Positions 17,546 through 27,684 of a DNA stretch of 60,152 nt are shown piece by piece; position 1 is the first letter of the stretch; each line of letters begins with the position of its first letter. The DNA is from an uncultured Clostridia bacterium (GTDB lineage: Bacteria > Bacillota > Clostridia > UBA1381). The notes below the pieces were generated by a model that saw only the letters and a list, made by a program, of their open reading frames with translations, had not been told where the DNA came from and made no database searches. The stretch spans positions 1 through 60,152 of the forward strand of contig CAJFNT010000152.1 in assembly GCA_904395315.1 (NCBI GenBank), given 5' to 3'. The position numbers were made by a program, and so were the translations under genes.

Positions 17546-18811
17546 ATGCTTATAAATAAAATGAATCGGGTGAACGGTGAAATAACTGTTCCGGGCGATA
17601 AATCCATATCACACCGGGCAGTAATGCTCGGCGCTCTTGCAGACGGAACAACACGCATAAATGGTTTTCTGCGCGGAGCCGATTGTCTTTCCACTATTGA
17701 CTGTTTCCGCAAAATGGGGATAAAGATCGAAGAAAGCAATGATACTGTTACAGTATACGGAAAAGGTCTTCACGGGCTCAGCACGCCTTCCGAAACTCTG
17801 TATACAGGAAACAGCGGCACCACCACTCGTCTTCTGTGCGGCATTCTCGCCGGGCAGCCGTTTGACACAACGATAACCGGCGATGCCTCCATATGCAAAA
17901 GACCTATGGGCAGAGTAACAAAGCCTCTCGAGCTTATGGGAGCAGATATTGAAAATGAATACTGCCCGCTGATCATACACGGCAAAAAACTTCACGGTAT
18001 CGAATATGATATGCCGGTGGCATCCGCTCAGGTAAAAACGGCTATAATTCTTGCCGGGCTTTACTCTGAAGGTGAAACCGTAATTAACGAAAAAGAGAAA
18101 TCACGCGATCACACTGAACTTATGCTTAAAGCTATGGGTGCAAATATCAAGGTTGACGGACTCACGATCCGCGTCAATAAAACCGAGTCGCTCAAACCTC
18201 AAAATATAACTGTTCCCGGAGATATTTCATCCGCCGCATTCTTTATGGTGCTTGGCACGATCATGCCCGAATCAAAAATAACAATAAAAAATGTCGGGAT
18301 AAACCCGACACGGACAGGAATTATTGATGTTATGAGAGAAATGGGCGCAAACATAACGATTTTAAATAAGCGCACCGAAGGCGGAGAACTGGCAGCGGAT
18401 ATTACTGTTGAGACTTCACGGCTTCACGGCACAGAAATATGCGGAGATATAATACCGAGGCTCATAGACGAGCTCCCTATCATAGCTACCGCCGCCGTTT
18501 TTGCTGACGGCAAAACGGTCATCCGTGATGCTCAGGAACTCAAAGTAAAGGAAACAAACCGTATAAGAGCTGTAGTAGATGAATTCAAAAAAGCAGGGAT
18601 CGATATAACCGAGACCGATGACGGAATGATAATAAACGGCGGCAAACCGATACACGGCGCTGATTTTGTAACCTACGGCGATCATCGTATGGCAATGAGC
18701 CTTGCAATATTGGCGCAGCTCGCCGAGGGTAATTCCACACTCGACGATGCCAAATGTGTGGACGTGAGCTACCCAAGCTTTTTTGATGACTTTTACGGAC
18801 TGGAGAAATAA
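17546..18811 (+). CDS. aroA: 3-phosphoshikimate 1-carboxyvinyltransferase (EPSP synthase)
   Basis: A 421-residue cytoplasmic enzyme transferring enolpyruvate from PEP to shikimate-3-phosphate, the sixth step of the shikimate pathway. Contains GDKSISHRAVML, GNSGTTTRLLCG, KRPMGRVTKPL, ELKVKETNRI and YGDHRMAMS. AAAGGA lies nine bases before the ATG. It is the only plus-strand gene in the first 41 kb, with its own promoter and a terminator shared with the convergent cyclophilin gene. This isolation from other aro genes is unusual but not rare. Confidence 0.97.
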   Translation: MLINKMNRVNGEITVPGDKSISHRAVMLGALADGTTRINGFLRGADCLSTIDCFRKMGIKIEESNDTVTVYGKGLHGLSTPSETLYTGNSGTTTRLLCGILAGQPFDTTITGDASICKRPMGRVTKPLELMGADIENEYCPLIIHGKKLHGIEYDMPVASAQVKTAIILAGLYSEGETVINEKEKSRDHTELMLKAMGANIKVDGLTIRVNKTESLKPQNITVPGDISSAAFFMVLGTIMPESKITIKNVGINPTRTGIIDVMREMGANITILNKRTEGGELAADITVETSRLHGTEICGDIIPRLIDELPIIATAAVFADGKTVIRDAQELKVKETNRIRAVVDEFKKAGIDITETDDGMIINGGKPIHGADFVTYGDHRMAMSLAILAQLAEGNSTLDDAKCVDVSYPSFFDDFYGLEK

Positions 18812-18842
18812 GAAAAACACATCTCGATTGTACCTATATATC

Positions 18843-18894
18843 AAAAAGGCGGTCTGGCGCAAAACATTCCTGTCTTGCGTTCAGCCGCCTTTTT
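18843..18894. terminator. Bidirectional terminator between aroA and cyclophilin gene
   Basis: AAAAAGGCGG and CTGGCGCAA pair with TTGCGTTCAG and CCGCCTTTTT across a short loop, giving a long stem with A-run and T-run on opposite sides, so it can serve both converging units. Confidence 0.88.
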
Positions 18895-18897
18895 ATC

Positions 18898-19371
18898 TTA
18901 TACCAGTCTTATTGTTTTTATTACCTGCGGTACTATCGGTTTATCACTGTAATCTGTATCACATGTCGCAATTTCATCTACAATGTCCATACCATCTGTG
19001 ACTTTCCCGAATGCCGCATACTGTCCGTCAAGATGCGGCGCGTCCTGATGCATTATAAAAAACTGACTCGACGCGCTGTTCGGGAACATTGTCCTCGCCA
19101 TTGAAAGAACGCCCCTTGTATGTTTTAAATCATTCTTTACACCGTTCGCGTCAAACTCTCCCTTTATGGACTCCGCTTCCTTATGATTCCCTGCAGCGTC
19201 AAAACCACCGCCTTGGATCATAAAGCCCTCGATAACACGATGAAATACGAGTCCGTCAAAAAAATTGTCCTCTATGAGTTTTACAAAATTGTCTACCGTT
19301 ATCGGTGCAGTTTCAGGATATAATTCGGCTTTTATGATCCCGCCGTTTTCCATTTCTATCTCTATATTCAT
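18898..19371 (-). CDS. Cytoplasmic peptidyl-prolyl cis-trans isomerase, cyclophilin type
   Basis: A 157-residue single-domain cyclophilin without signal peptide. Active-site motifs VFHRVIEGFMIQGG, SQFFIMH and DGQYAAFGKV are present. Its start overlaps the stop of the next cyclophilin upstream by four bases (ATGA), so the two are coupled. The catalytic domains of the two proteins are similar in order and wording, suggesting tandem duplication with one copy retargeted to the surface. Confidence 0.95.
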   Translation of the reverse strand: MNIEIEMENGGIIKAELYPETAPITVDNFVKLIEDNFFDGLVFHRVIEGFMIQGGGFDAAGNHKEAESIKGEFDANGVKNDLKHTRGVLSMARTMFPNSASSQFFIMHQDAPHLDGQYAAFGKVTDGMDIVDEIATCDTDYSDKPIVPQVIKTIRLV

Positions 19372-20180
19372 ATTACTTCATCCTCTCCGTTATTTTCGCT
19401 TGAACGCGGCTCTGCGCTTGCTTTCTCGCGTTCATTGTCTGCTCCCGGCATCTCTACCGCATCTGTTTTCTCGGATGCCTCCGGCTCTTCGGACGGTTCT
19501 TCCAAATTCTCGGCTCCCGATGTTATAGTTATAGACTGGATCTCATATGTCTCCTCAGGCACATTCTCAAGACCTGCCGGCGGATCCGCCATGATATCGG
19601 AATTGCCTATCTCATCTACAACGTCCATACCGTCTGTAACACGTCCGAATGCCGCATACTGTCCGTCAAGATATGTGCTGTCCTCCAGAACGATAAAAAA
19701 TTGAGTGCTCGCGCCATTTAGCGAGGAAAGCGGTCTTGCCATCGATATAACTCCGCGCACATGTGAAATATCGTTCTCTATACCGTTTTCTTCAAACTCT
19801 CCCTCAACGGTCTCTGACACGCTTTTCGGCTTGAATTCTGCGTCATATCCTCCCGCCTGTATAACAAATCCCTTTTCGGCACGGTGAAATATCGTACCGG
19901 AATAAAAGTTCTCCTGCACATTTTTAACAAAATTTGCAACAGTCTTAGGCGCCGCATCAGGATAAAGCTCAAGACTTATTTCATCACCGTTTGTAAGCGT
20001 TATAACAGCATCTATCGTATTCGCCGTAAGTTCCGGATCAAGCGTTGCAGATTCACTCGGCTCATCACTTTCACGCGCGGATGGGGTAGACACAGGTCTT
20101 CCGCTCCCTCCGGAACACGATGTGAGCGCAAATAAAGCAGACATAGCTGCCGCTGCTATCACTATCTTTCTGAATTTCAA
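19368..20180 (-). CDS. Lipoprotein cyclophilin-type peptidyl-prolyl isomerase
   Basis: A 270-residue surface lipoprotein. The signal peptide ends in the lipobox LTSC with Cys22, followed by a Ser/Glu-rich linker. The cyclophilin domain (about 52-220) has IFHRAEKGFVIQAGG, TQFFIVLED and DGQYAAFGRV. The last ~50 residues are a Glu/Ser/Ala/Pro-rich, probably disordered tail. It probably assists folding of secreted proteins outside the membrane. It lies just after gyrA (5-base gap) and overlaps the cytoplasmic cyclophilin gene. Confidence 0.93.
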   Translation of the reverse strand: MKFRKIVIAAAAMSALFALTSCSGGSGRPVSTPSARESDEPSESATLDPELTANTIDAVITLTNGDEISLELYPDAAPKTVANFVKNVQENFYSGTIFHRAEKGFVIQAGGYDAEFKPKSVSETVEGEFEENGIENDISHVRGVISMARPLSSLNGASTQFFIVLEDSTYLDGQYAAFGRVTDGMDVVDEIGNSDIMADPPAGLENVPEETYEIQSITITSGAENLEEPSEEPEASEKTDAVEMPGADNEREKASAEPRSSENNGEDEVI

Positions 20181-20185
20181 TCAAA

Positions 20186-22720
20186 TCACTCCTCCCCATC
20201 GGGCTCTGAAACATTTTCCGCAGTCTCTTCAGATACTTCATTTTCTCCGCTCTCCGGATCCTCTTCTTCGCGTTCTGTAAGCGCAACGCTGACAGTCTTA
20301 ACACCTTCCGAAAGCTTCATTAGGCGTACTCCCTGTGTCTGACGTCCAAACACGCTTATCTCATCCACATGCATTCTTATTACAACGCCGTCAGATGTTA
20401 TAAGCATAAGATCACTGTCCTCAGGAGCCGATACAAGTCCGATAAGTTTTCCGGTCTTTTCTGTCAGCTTATATGTGAATATACCCTTACCGCCTCTCGT
20501 CTGTATCCTATACTCTTCAAGAGCAGTCCTCTTTCCGTATCCATTCTCAGTAACAGCAAGCACGGACTTATTCTCATCCGCAACGACTGCAGAAACAACT
20601 TTATCATCCTTGTTGAGTTCAATAGCTTTAACACCTCTCGTTGTTCTGCCCATAGCTCTTGCATCGGATTCTTTGAACCGTATGCATAGACCGTTTTCCG
20701 TTGCGACAAGCATCTCTTTTGTTCCGTCTGTAAGATTAACACTTATAAGCTCATCATCCTCAACAAGCTCTATCGCTCTCAAGCCGCCTTGACGTATCCT
20801 TGAATAATCCATCATGTCAGTACGCTTTACCAGTCCATTTCTTGTTACAAATGTGAGATATTCACCTTCATCAAATGACTTTATCGGTATCATCGCGCTT
20901 ATCTTCTCATCTTTCTCAAGCGGCAAAAGGTTTACTATCGCCGTTCCTTTAGCCGTTCTTCCCGCTTCAGGTATCTGATACCCTTTGAGCCTGTACACAA
21001 TCCCGCGCGTAGTGAAGAAAAGTATAAACTCATGGGTAGATGATGTGAAGATATGCTCAACAAAATCTTCCTCACGTGTTGTTACGCCTGTTATCCCTCT
21101 TCCTCCGCGGCGCTGTGACTTATAGGTGTTTATCGGCATACGTTTTACGTAGCCGTTATGAGTAAGTGTTATTATGCACTCTTCTTCCTCTATAAGATCC
21201 TCGTCCTCAAAATCACTGTAATCCGCTGTGATCTCGGTTCTTCTCGCATCTCCGTATTTATTCTTTATATTGATAAGATCTTCCTTTATTATAGCGCATA
21301 CCTTAGTCTCGTCTGCAAGTATGCCCTCGTACTCCTCGATCTTCCCGAGCAATTCCTGATATTCTTCCTCTATCTTATTCCGTTCCAGACCCGACAAACG
21401 TCCCAGCTGCATCTGAACGATCGCCGTAGCCTGCACATCATCAAGCTCAAACCGCGCACACAATTGGACTTTTGCATCAGCTATAGACTTTGATGCTCGT
21501 ATTATCCTTATGACCTCATCCACATTATCTATAACTATTCTATAACCTTCGAGCAAATGCGCTCTCTCACGAGCTTTCCTTAGCTCAAATTTCGTTCTTC
21601 GGGTTATAACATCTTCCTGATGCGCGATATAATAATCGATCATCTGCTTGAGGTTCAGTATTTTCGGTACCTTATCGACCAATGCAAGAAGTATGATACT
21701 GAATGATTCCTGCATCTCAGTATATTTATACAGATTATTTAAAACAACGTTAGCATTAGCGTCTCTTTTCAGCTCTATTATAAATCTTATTTCACTTGAG
21801 GATTCGTCTCTTGTTGAAGATATGCCATCAAGCTTACCATCACGGACAAGCTCATTTATATGCTTCTCCATCTGCGCCTTGTTTACTTTATACGGTATCT
21901 CCGTTACAACTATCCTCTGCCTTCCATGGGCATCTTCCTCTATATCAGCTTTCGCCCGCAGTATTATCCTTCCGCGGCCTGTGTTATATGCCTGTCTTAT
22001 ACCTCTCATGCCCATTATAATGCCGCCTGTCGGGAAATCCGGCCCCGGCATATACTGCATGAGCTCCTCGACCGTTATGAGCGGATCATCTATGCACGCG
22101 ATTATCGCATCTATCGCCTCGGTAAGATTATGAGGCGGAATATTGGTAGCCATCCCCACGGCTATACCGTTACTGCCGTTTACGATAAGATTCGGGAAAC
22201 GCGACGGCAAAACGTCAGGCTCCTGAAGCTTATCCTCGAAATTCGGAACAAAATCGACCGTGTCTTTCTCTATATCCGTAAGCATACATGCAGATATTTT
22301 CGACATTTTTGCCTCTGTATATCTATATGCGGCAGCAGGATCTCCATCAATAGATCCAAAGTTTCCTTTACCTTGAACAAGAGGATACCTCAGCGAAAAG
22401 CTCTGCCCCAAACGCACCATTGCATCATAAACGGATGAATCTCCATGCGGATGATACTTACCGAGCACGTCTCCTACTGTCGTTGCCGACTTTCTGAAAT
22501 CCGCCTCGTAGAGAAGCCCGGAATCATACATATCGTAAAGTATTCTCCTGTGTACCGGTTTTAAGCCGTCACGAACATCAGGCAAAGCTCTGCTCACAAT
22601 AACACTCATTGCATACGCAATGTATGCCTTCTCCATCTCATCGTTCAGATCTACATCTATTATCTTTTGATTCTCAATAACCGACATATCAAACGGTTGT
22701 TCTTTAGACTTTTTAGCCAT
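20186..22720 (-). CDS. gyrA: DNA gyrase subunit A
   Basis: An 844-residue type II topoisomerase subunit that introduces negative supercoils with GyrB. The catalytic tyrosine is Tyr134 in YRYTEAKMS. The quinolone-determining region reads [11 protein letters not shown], with Ser95 and Asp99 at the positions of E. coli Ser83 and Asp87, so it appears wild type. The C-terminal beta-pinwheel repeats are present ([19 protein letters not shown] and [10 protein letters not shown] as GyrA-box-like segments), followed by an acidic tail. GGAGG precedes the ATG. gyrB is not adjacent; the two secreted/cytoplasmic cyclophilins follow closely. Confidence 0.98.
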   Translation of the reverse strand: MAKKSKEQPFDMSVIENQKIIDVDLNDEMEKAYIAYAMSVIVSRALPDVRDGLKPVHRRILYDMYDSGLLYEADFRKSATTVGDVLGKYHPHGDSSVYDAMVRLGQSFSLRYPLVQGKGNFGSIDGDPAAAYRYTEAKMSKISACMLTDIEKDTVDFVPNFEDKLQEPDVLPSRFPNLIVNGSNGIAVGMATNIPPHNLTEAIDAIIACIDDPLITVEELMQYMPGPDFPTGGIIMGMRGIRQAYNTGRGRIILRAKADIEEDAHGRQRIVVTEIPYKVNKAQMEKHINELVRDGKLDGISSTRDESSSEIRFIIELKRDANANVVLNNLYKYTEMQESFSIILLALVDKVPKILNLKQMIDYYIAHQEDVITRRTKFELRKARERAHLLEGYRIVIDNVDEVIRIIRASKSIADAKVQLCARFELDDVQATAIVQMQLGRLSGLERNKIEEEYQELLGKIEEYEGILADETKVCAIIKEDLINIKNKYGDARRTEITADYSDFEDEDLIEEEECIITLTHNGYVKRMPINTYKSQRRGGRGITGVTTREEDFVEHIFTSSTHEFILFFTTRGIVYRLKGYQIPEAGRTAKGTAIVNLLPLEKDEKISAMIPIKSFDEGEYLTFVTRNGLVKRTDMMDYSRIRQGGLRAIELVEDDELISVNLTDGTKEMLVATENGLCIRFKESDARAMGRTTRGVKAIELNKDDKVVSAVVADENKSVLAVTENGYGKRTALEEYRIQTRGGKGIFTYKLTEKTGKLIGLVSAPEDSDLMLITSDGVVIRMHVDEISVFGRQTQGVRLMKLSEGVKTVSVALTEREEEDPESGENEVSEETAENVSEPDGEE

Positions 22721-22801
22721 TTCTGCCTCCTAAGACCGCAAAGCCTCAACGCTTTGCAGACCACATTATTCATGCTGAAAAAAATATCTCGTAACTATTT
22801 A

Positions 22802-22830
22802 ATTATACCACAAAACGGCACGAAATGCAA
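22802..22830 (-). promoter_or_regulatory. Promoter of gyrA
   Basis: On the minus strand TTGCAT (22825-22830), 17-base spacer ending TGG (extended -10) and perfect TATAAT (22802-22807), about 80 bases before gyrA. Confidence 0.8.
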
Positions 22831-22862
22831 GCAAATATGCGGATTTTTACGCATTTTGAAAA

Positions 22863-22890
22863 GAAAAAGCACCCCTTTTCAAAGGGGTGC
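22863..22890 (-). terminator. Rho-independent terminator after the PrsA-like gene
   Basis: GCACCCCTTT pairs with AAAGGGGTGC across a tiny loop and is followed by TTTTTCTTTT on the minus strand. Confidence 0.9.
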
Positions 22891-22960
22891 CGATCCAATA
22901 TCGTTTGTTTAAGTTTTAAAGCCGCGCGTATGCAGTCTTGCTCGCGTCGAACCGGATCTA

Positions 22961-24046
22961 TCAACCTGCCGATGTAGTTGTATCGTCCGTTGTAGGCTCC
23001 GGAGTTACTACCTCATCTTCCGTGAAGCCATCAATAACATCCTGATTTACCGTTACAGTGATGTTATTCTGCTCGCAGAGCTCGTTGAGCTTATCTTCTC
23101 TCTGCTTTGTTTCATAAGCGCTTGATACCGCTTCCTTATTATCGGTAAACCACTGCTCAAACTGCGGCTCAGATGCGGAGAACGGGAGTCTCTGTATTAC
23201 ATGATAACCGTAGTCAGACTGGCATATTCCAAATTCGCCCGGCTGCAGGCTCTTTACGCAGTCCTCAAATTCCTGTACCATGTCCCCGTCTGTAAAGATA
23301 TATCCATCAGGATTTGATTCCGAACCCGGATCTGTTGAATACTGAGCAATAAGCGAATCAAAGTCTTCACCGCTCTTCGCTCTTTCGAGCAACTCATTTG
23401 CCTGCTCTTCAGCCGATTTCTCCGGCTCCGCCGATGCCGCTTCCGTAGCCGATGCGTCAGTTGCAGCCGCTTCAGTTGATGCCGCGTCTGCTGCTTCTGT
23501 AGCAGCTTCCTCGGTTGCAGCCTCTTCTGTCGCTGTGTCTGTATTCTCTATAAGGATATGCTTCGCTCTGTAGTAATTATCGGCAAAATATGTTTTAAGC
23601 TCATCATCTGTGGGCTCCGCTATATCCATCTGGTCAGTTACATAGCTCTGATATGCACTTGCTGTAAATAGCTTATCGAGGAAATCCATGCTTGATCCGG
23701 CTTTCTTAAGGTAATCCTTATATGCCGACAAGCCTCCGCCCTGCTGAGCGTATGAAGCCTTCATCTGGATGATATTGTCATGATCTTCTTCTGTGAGCTC
23801 TATACCCATAGCCTCACCGACAGCACCGTATTTAAGAGTATCCTCGATCTGTTCTGCAAGCATATCTCTTGCAGTCTCAAAATCATAGCCGTAACTTGTA
23901 TACATCTGTGCCATTACAGCTATATCTCCGAGTGTTACAGTCGTGTCTCCCACCTGCATTGCAGTCTCCTTTACCGCTGAGTTGCCGCAGCTGCCAAGAA
24001 GCAGAGCGCCGGATGTCAGCACTGCCAATAAACCTGTTTTCTTCAT
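22961..24046 (-). CDS. PrsA-like lipoprotein foldase with SurA/parvulin domains
   Basis: A 361-residue surface lipoprotein. Lipobox LLGSC with Cys20, SurA-like helical N-domain (about 25-155), then a parvulin domain that begins YYRAKHILIENTD and resumes with KSAEEQANELLERAKSGEDF, QYSTDPGSE and YGYHVIQRL. An Ala/Thr/Glu-rich low-complexity stretch of about 40 residues is inserted just after the first parvulin strand. PrsA proteins help exported proteins fold at the membrane. Start is uncertain between 24046 (AAGGAG 13 bases upstream) and 24058 (AAGGAG almost touching). It ends with a Thr/Asp/Ser-rich tail. Confidence 0.9.
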   Translation of the reverse strand: MKKTGLLAVLTSGALLLGSCGNSAVKETAMQVGDTTVTLGDIAVMAQMYTSYGYDFETARDMLAEQIEDTLKYGAVGEAMGIELTEEDHDNIIQMKASYAQQGGGLSAYKDYLKKAGSSMDFLDKLFTASAYQSYVTDQMDIAEPTDDELKTYFADNYYRAKHILIENTDTATEEAATEEAATEAADAASTEAAATDASATEAASAEPEKSAEEQANELLERAKSGEDFDSLIAQYSTDPGSESNPDGYIFTDGDMVQEFEDCVKSLQPGEFGICQSDYGYHVIQRLPFSASEPQFEQWFTDNKEAVSSAYETKQREDKLNELCEQNNITVTVNQDVIDGFTEDEVVTPEPTTDDTTTSAG

Positions 24047-24123
24047 GTTTGAAATCATACTCCTTTATCCTATTTTGCCGCCGGTATTTATCCCCGTACA
24101 GCAAGTCTTATACTATAACGTCT

Positions 24124-24152
24124 ATTATACATCATTTCTCAGTGATTTTCAA
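24124..24152 (-). promoter_or_regulatory. Promoter of PrsA-like gene, inside the mfd 3' end
   Basis: TTGAAA (24147-24152), 17-base spacer and perfect TATAAT (24124-24129) on the minus strand. The -35 box lies in the last codons of mfd, giving the foldase gene independent expression. Confidence 0.75.
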
Positions 24153-27100
24153 TTCATTTATCAAATTTAACAAATTATTAATAAATTCAAGGGGCTTTTT
24201 GTCACTTTCTTTCATTCGTATCCTGATAGCGGGACTATCCTCCGAAAGCACCTTTACCCTTGACGGATATACCTTGTCAAGCCCGAATACTATATCCGGA
24301 GTGAGGCAACCGCTGCCAAAGCGAATGGTCACTACTCTGTTTTTTTCAATGACCTCTATACAGCCTGCGTCACGCGCCGGCAGCTTCAGCGCCGCGACCG
24401 ATATTATGTTCATGACCGGTGACGGCGGCTCACCGTAACGGTCTATAAGTTCATCCTGTATTTCAAACTCATCCTCTTCCGTTTCTATCGCCGCTATCTT
24501 CTTATACATATCTATTCTCTGATTTGCTGACGGTATATAGCTTTCGGGGATATACGCATTGACGCTTATATCTACGGTCACATCTTCCACCGCCGGAGTC
24601 TTCACACCCTTCGCTTCATCTATGCTTTCGCGCAGGATCTTACAGTACATATCATATCCGACATTATCCATATGACCATGCTGTTCCGAACCTAGAATAT
24701 TGCCCGCTCCGCGTATCTCCAGATCACGCATTGCTATCTTGAAGCCTGATCCGAACTCAGTAAATTCTCTTATCGCGCTCAAACGCCTCTGCGCCACATC
24801 AGAAAGTACCTTGTCGCGCTTATACGTAAGATACGCGTACGCTGCTCTGTTCGATCTTCCGACACGCCCTCGCAGCTGATAAAGCTGCGCAAGTCCCATA
24901 CGATCCGCATTCTCTATGATTATCGTATTGGCATTTGGTATATCCAGTCCGGTCTCTATTATTGTAGTACATACAAGAACCTGTGTTTCGCCGCTTACCA
25001 TATCATACATGATATCCTCCAGCTCATGTTCTTTCATCTTTCCATGTCCCACGGCGACCTTAATATCCGGAAAATTCTCCTGTATCCACGCCGCCTTGCT
25101 GTATATACCCTGGACCCTGTTATGAAGGTAAAACACCTGTCCGCCGCGTGCCAATTCATTCCTTATCGCATCCAATATTATCGCCGGATTTTCCTCGAGC
25201 ACATACGTCTGAACAGGATAGCGGTTCATCGGAGGCTGTGAGAGCACGCTCATATCACGCACCGAAGTCATAGCCATATGGAGTGTCCTCGGTATTGGCG
25301 TTGCCGTCATAGTCAGAACATCCACATTTGTTTTAAGAGCTTTGAGCCTCTCCTTATGGGCCACTCCGAAACGCTGCTCTTCATCTATGATCAAAAGACC
25401 CAGATCCTTAAACTTTATGTCTTTTGAGAGCAGCCGGTGTGTGCCGATTATTATATCGATCCTGCCATCCTTCAGCTTTTTTATTATTTCAGTCTGCTGT
25501 GAAACTGTCCTAAATCGCGAAAGCATCTCCACATTCACCGGGAAATCCGCCATTCTGTGTAAAAAGGTCTCATAGTGCTGCATTGCAAGGATAGTAGTCG
25601 GGCAAAGATATACCACCTGTTTGGAATCACACACGGCCTTGAATGCGGCTCTCAGAGCCACTTCTGTCTTGCCGAAACCAACATCACCGCAAAGCAGTCT
25701 GTCCATAGGTGTCGGTTTTTCCATATCTTCCTTAACTTCCTCTATGGATCTCAACTGATCCGGGGTTTCATTGTATTCAAAAGTATCTTCAAAATCCCGC
25801 TGCCATGGAGTATCCTCCGAAAAAGCATATCCTTTCGCGTTTTCCCGCTCGGCGTACAGTTTTATAAGCTCCTTTGCCAGCTTATCGGTTGATTCCTTGA
25901 CTTTTTTCTTGGTCTTGCTCCAGTCACGTCCTCCAAGCGTGTTGAGTTTTATTTCTTTTTCCTCAGACGCGCCGCTGTATTTATACAGAAGATTAAGCTG
26001 ATCGACCGGAACATACAGCATATCGGTGCCTCGGTAACGTATCTTCAGATAATCCTTAGACACATTATTTACCGTCATTTTCTGCGTGCCTATATATTCT
26101 CCGATACCATGTGAAACATGGACAACATAATCTCCCGGGCTTATATCATTATATGATTTTATACGCTCGGTATTTTCTGCGCGCCGTCTTTCACGTGATC
26201 TCTTCGATTCAAATATCTCGCGTTCCGAAACAAGGGCAAATTTTATTTCCGGATACTCAAAGCCTTTCGACTGATTTCCGTTTATTATTACTATCTCGCC
26301 TTTTTCGAAACTCCCATCCTTTGATATCCGTGTTTTTATACCACGCTCATTAAACACACCGTTTAGATTTTCCGCTCGTCCTCTCGTTGCGGCAAGCACG
26401 ACCACAGTATATCCTTCGGTCTGCCACTTTTTCAGATCATCAAAAAGGTATTCAAGCTTGCCATGGAACGATACAGTCGTTTTTGATACGAACATCTCAA
26501 GATGCTTATACTGAAATTCGTTCTTTGTATGTGAGAGCATCTCGAGCGCTATCATTCTCATATTTGACAAAGCCGAAACTATTTCACTTCCGTTTTTATA
26601 GAATTCGGTCTTCGAATCGCCTATAACGCTCTTCATTTTAAGATCCGCAACGATCTCACCCCGCTCCCATAAAAACGTTTTCATCCTCTCGCATATACGC
26701 TTAGGGTCTGACACAAAAGCTGTATCGTCCTCGGAAAAATAATCTAACAGCGTGGGAATCCTGCCATATATAAGAGAAATATACTTATCTATCGAAGGGA
26801 AGTAATACCTCTCCTTAAACGCCTCTATATCGGCATTCAGATTCTCAACATATTCCGATGCGTCATTCTTTCTCCGTTTAGCATTTTTGGCTCTTCTTTC
26901 AAGCTCAAGAACGATCTCGTCACGGCGCTCTTTTGAAAAGATCGCCTCCGAAACCGGAATTATTCGCACGGAATCGATATTTTCCACAGTTCTTTGGGTA
27001 TACGGATCAAAAGTTCTTATAGAATCTATCTCATCATCCCAGAATTCTATCCTCACCGGCATCGCATTGTTCGGCGAGAAGACATCGATAATACCGCCTC

Positions 27101-27623
27101 GAGATGCGAACTGTCCCGCTCCCTCTATCATTTCTTCCCGCCTGTATCCCATCTCGGCGAGAGATACAGTAAGTTCCGACGGATCGTATACATCTCCCGG
27201 TTTAATGTTTATTATGCTTCTGCAGAATCGCTGTTTATCTGCAGTATATGTCATCAATGAATCGATAGATGCTACGACAGTCACATTTTTTTTGTCTACA
27301 AGCGCATCAAGCACTGAAAGACGCGCATTTTCATTTGCGCGTCCCATTGTTTCGATATTATAAAATACATATTCCTTTGACGGAAAGACCATTACATTAT
27401 CGGTATACAGCTTCAAATTCTCCGATGCGGTCCTTGCCTCCATATCAGAATATGTGACTATCAGCGTATTGCCGCCTGTCGCAGCCGATACCGCGGCTAT
27501 AAGCTGTGGCTGTGCGGAATCGACTATCCCTGCGACAGACATCGGAGTTTTGTCAATATTTTTTATTATACCGTCAAACGGTCTGTAACCATTCAAAAAA
27601 TCAGCAAAATTCAATTTACCCAT
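24132..27623 (-). CDS. mfd: Transcription-repair coupling factor
   Basis: A 1163-residue DNA translocase that removes RNA polymerase stalled at lesions and recruits UvrA. Degenerate UvrB-like N-terminal module, RNA-polymerase-interaction (CarD/TRCF) domain with GDYVVHVSHGIGEY, RecG-like helicase with Walker A CGDVGFGKTEVALRA and DEEQRFG, and the C-terminal TRCF domain. Start chosen at MGKLNFADF, with GGAAAGGA directly upstream; an in-frame TTG at 27683 would add 20 basic residues. It follows pth by a short gap, the conserved pth-mfd order of Bacillus. Confidence 0.97.
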   Translation of the reverse strand: MGKLNFADFLNGYRPFDGIIKNIDKTPMSVAGIVDSAQPQLIAAVSAATGGNTLIVTYSDMEARTASENLKLYTDNVMVFPSKEYVFYNIETMGRANENARLSVLDALVDKKNVTVVASIDSLMTYTADKQRFCRSIINIKPGDVYDPSELTVSLAEMGYRREEMIEGAGQFASRGGIIDVFSPNNAMPVRIEFWDDEIDSIRTFDPYTQRTVENIDSVRIIPVSEAIFSKERRDEIVLELERRAKNAKRRKNDASEYVENLNADIEAFKERYYFPSIDKYISLIYGRIPTLLDYFSEDDTAFVSDPKRICERMKTFLWERGEIVADLKMKSVIGDSKTEFYKNGSEIVSALSNMRMIALEMLSHTKNEFQYKHLEMFVSKTTVSFHGKLEYLFDDLKKWQTEGYTVVVLAATRGRAENLNGVFNERGIKTRISKDGSFEKGEIVIINGNQSKGFEYPEIKFALVSEREIFESKRSRERRRAENTERIKSYNDISPGDYVVHVSHGIGEYIGTQKMTVNNVSKDYLKIRYRGTDMLYVPVDQLNLLYKYSGASEEKEIKLNTLGGRDWSKTKKKVKESTDKLAKELIKLYAERENAKGYAFSEDTPWQRDFEDTFEYNETPDQLRSIEEVKEDMEKPTPMDRLLCGDVGFGKTEVALRAAFKAVCDSKQVVYLCPTTILAMQHYETFLHRMADFPVNVEMLSRFRTVSQQTEIIKKLKDGRIDIIIGTHRLLSKDIKFKDLGLLIIDEEQRFGVAHKERLKALKTNVDVLTMTATPIPRTLHMAMTSVRDMSVLSQPPMNRYPVQTYVLEENPAIILDAIRNELARGGQVFYLHNRVQGIYSKAAWIQENFPDIKVAVGHGKMKEHELEDIMYDMVSGETQVLVCTTIIETGLDIPNANTIIIENADRMGLAQLYQLRGRVGRSNRAAYAYLTYKRDKVLSDVAQRRLSAIREFTEFGSGFKIAMRDLEIRGAGNILGSEQHGHMDNVGYDMYCKILRESIDEAKGVKTPAVEDVTVDISVNAYIPESYIPSANQRIDMYKKIAAIETEEDEFEIQDELIDRYGEPPSPVMNIISVAALKLPARDAGCIEVIEKNRVVTIRFGSGCLTPDIVFGLDKVYPSRVKVLSEDSPAIRIRMKESDKKPLEFINNLLNLINELKITEK

Positions 27624-27684
27624 TCCTTTCCGCAGGATAAAAGTCCGTCTTAAAACGAACATTTTTACCGCTTCTTTTTTCAAG

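Noticed and set aside
20186-22720. Quinolone-resistance substitutions in GyrA
   Set aside because: The Ser and Asp positions of the resistance region are the usual susceptible residues.
27624-27683. TTG-started extension of Mfd
   Set aside because: Adds 20 basic residues outside the family alignment and no ribosome binding site precedes the TTG; kept only as an alternative.
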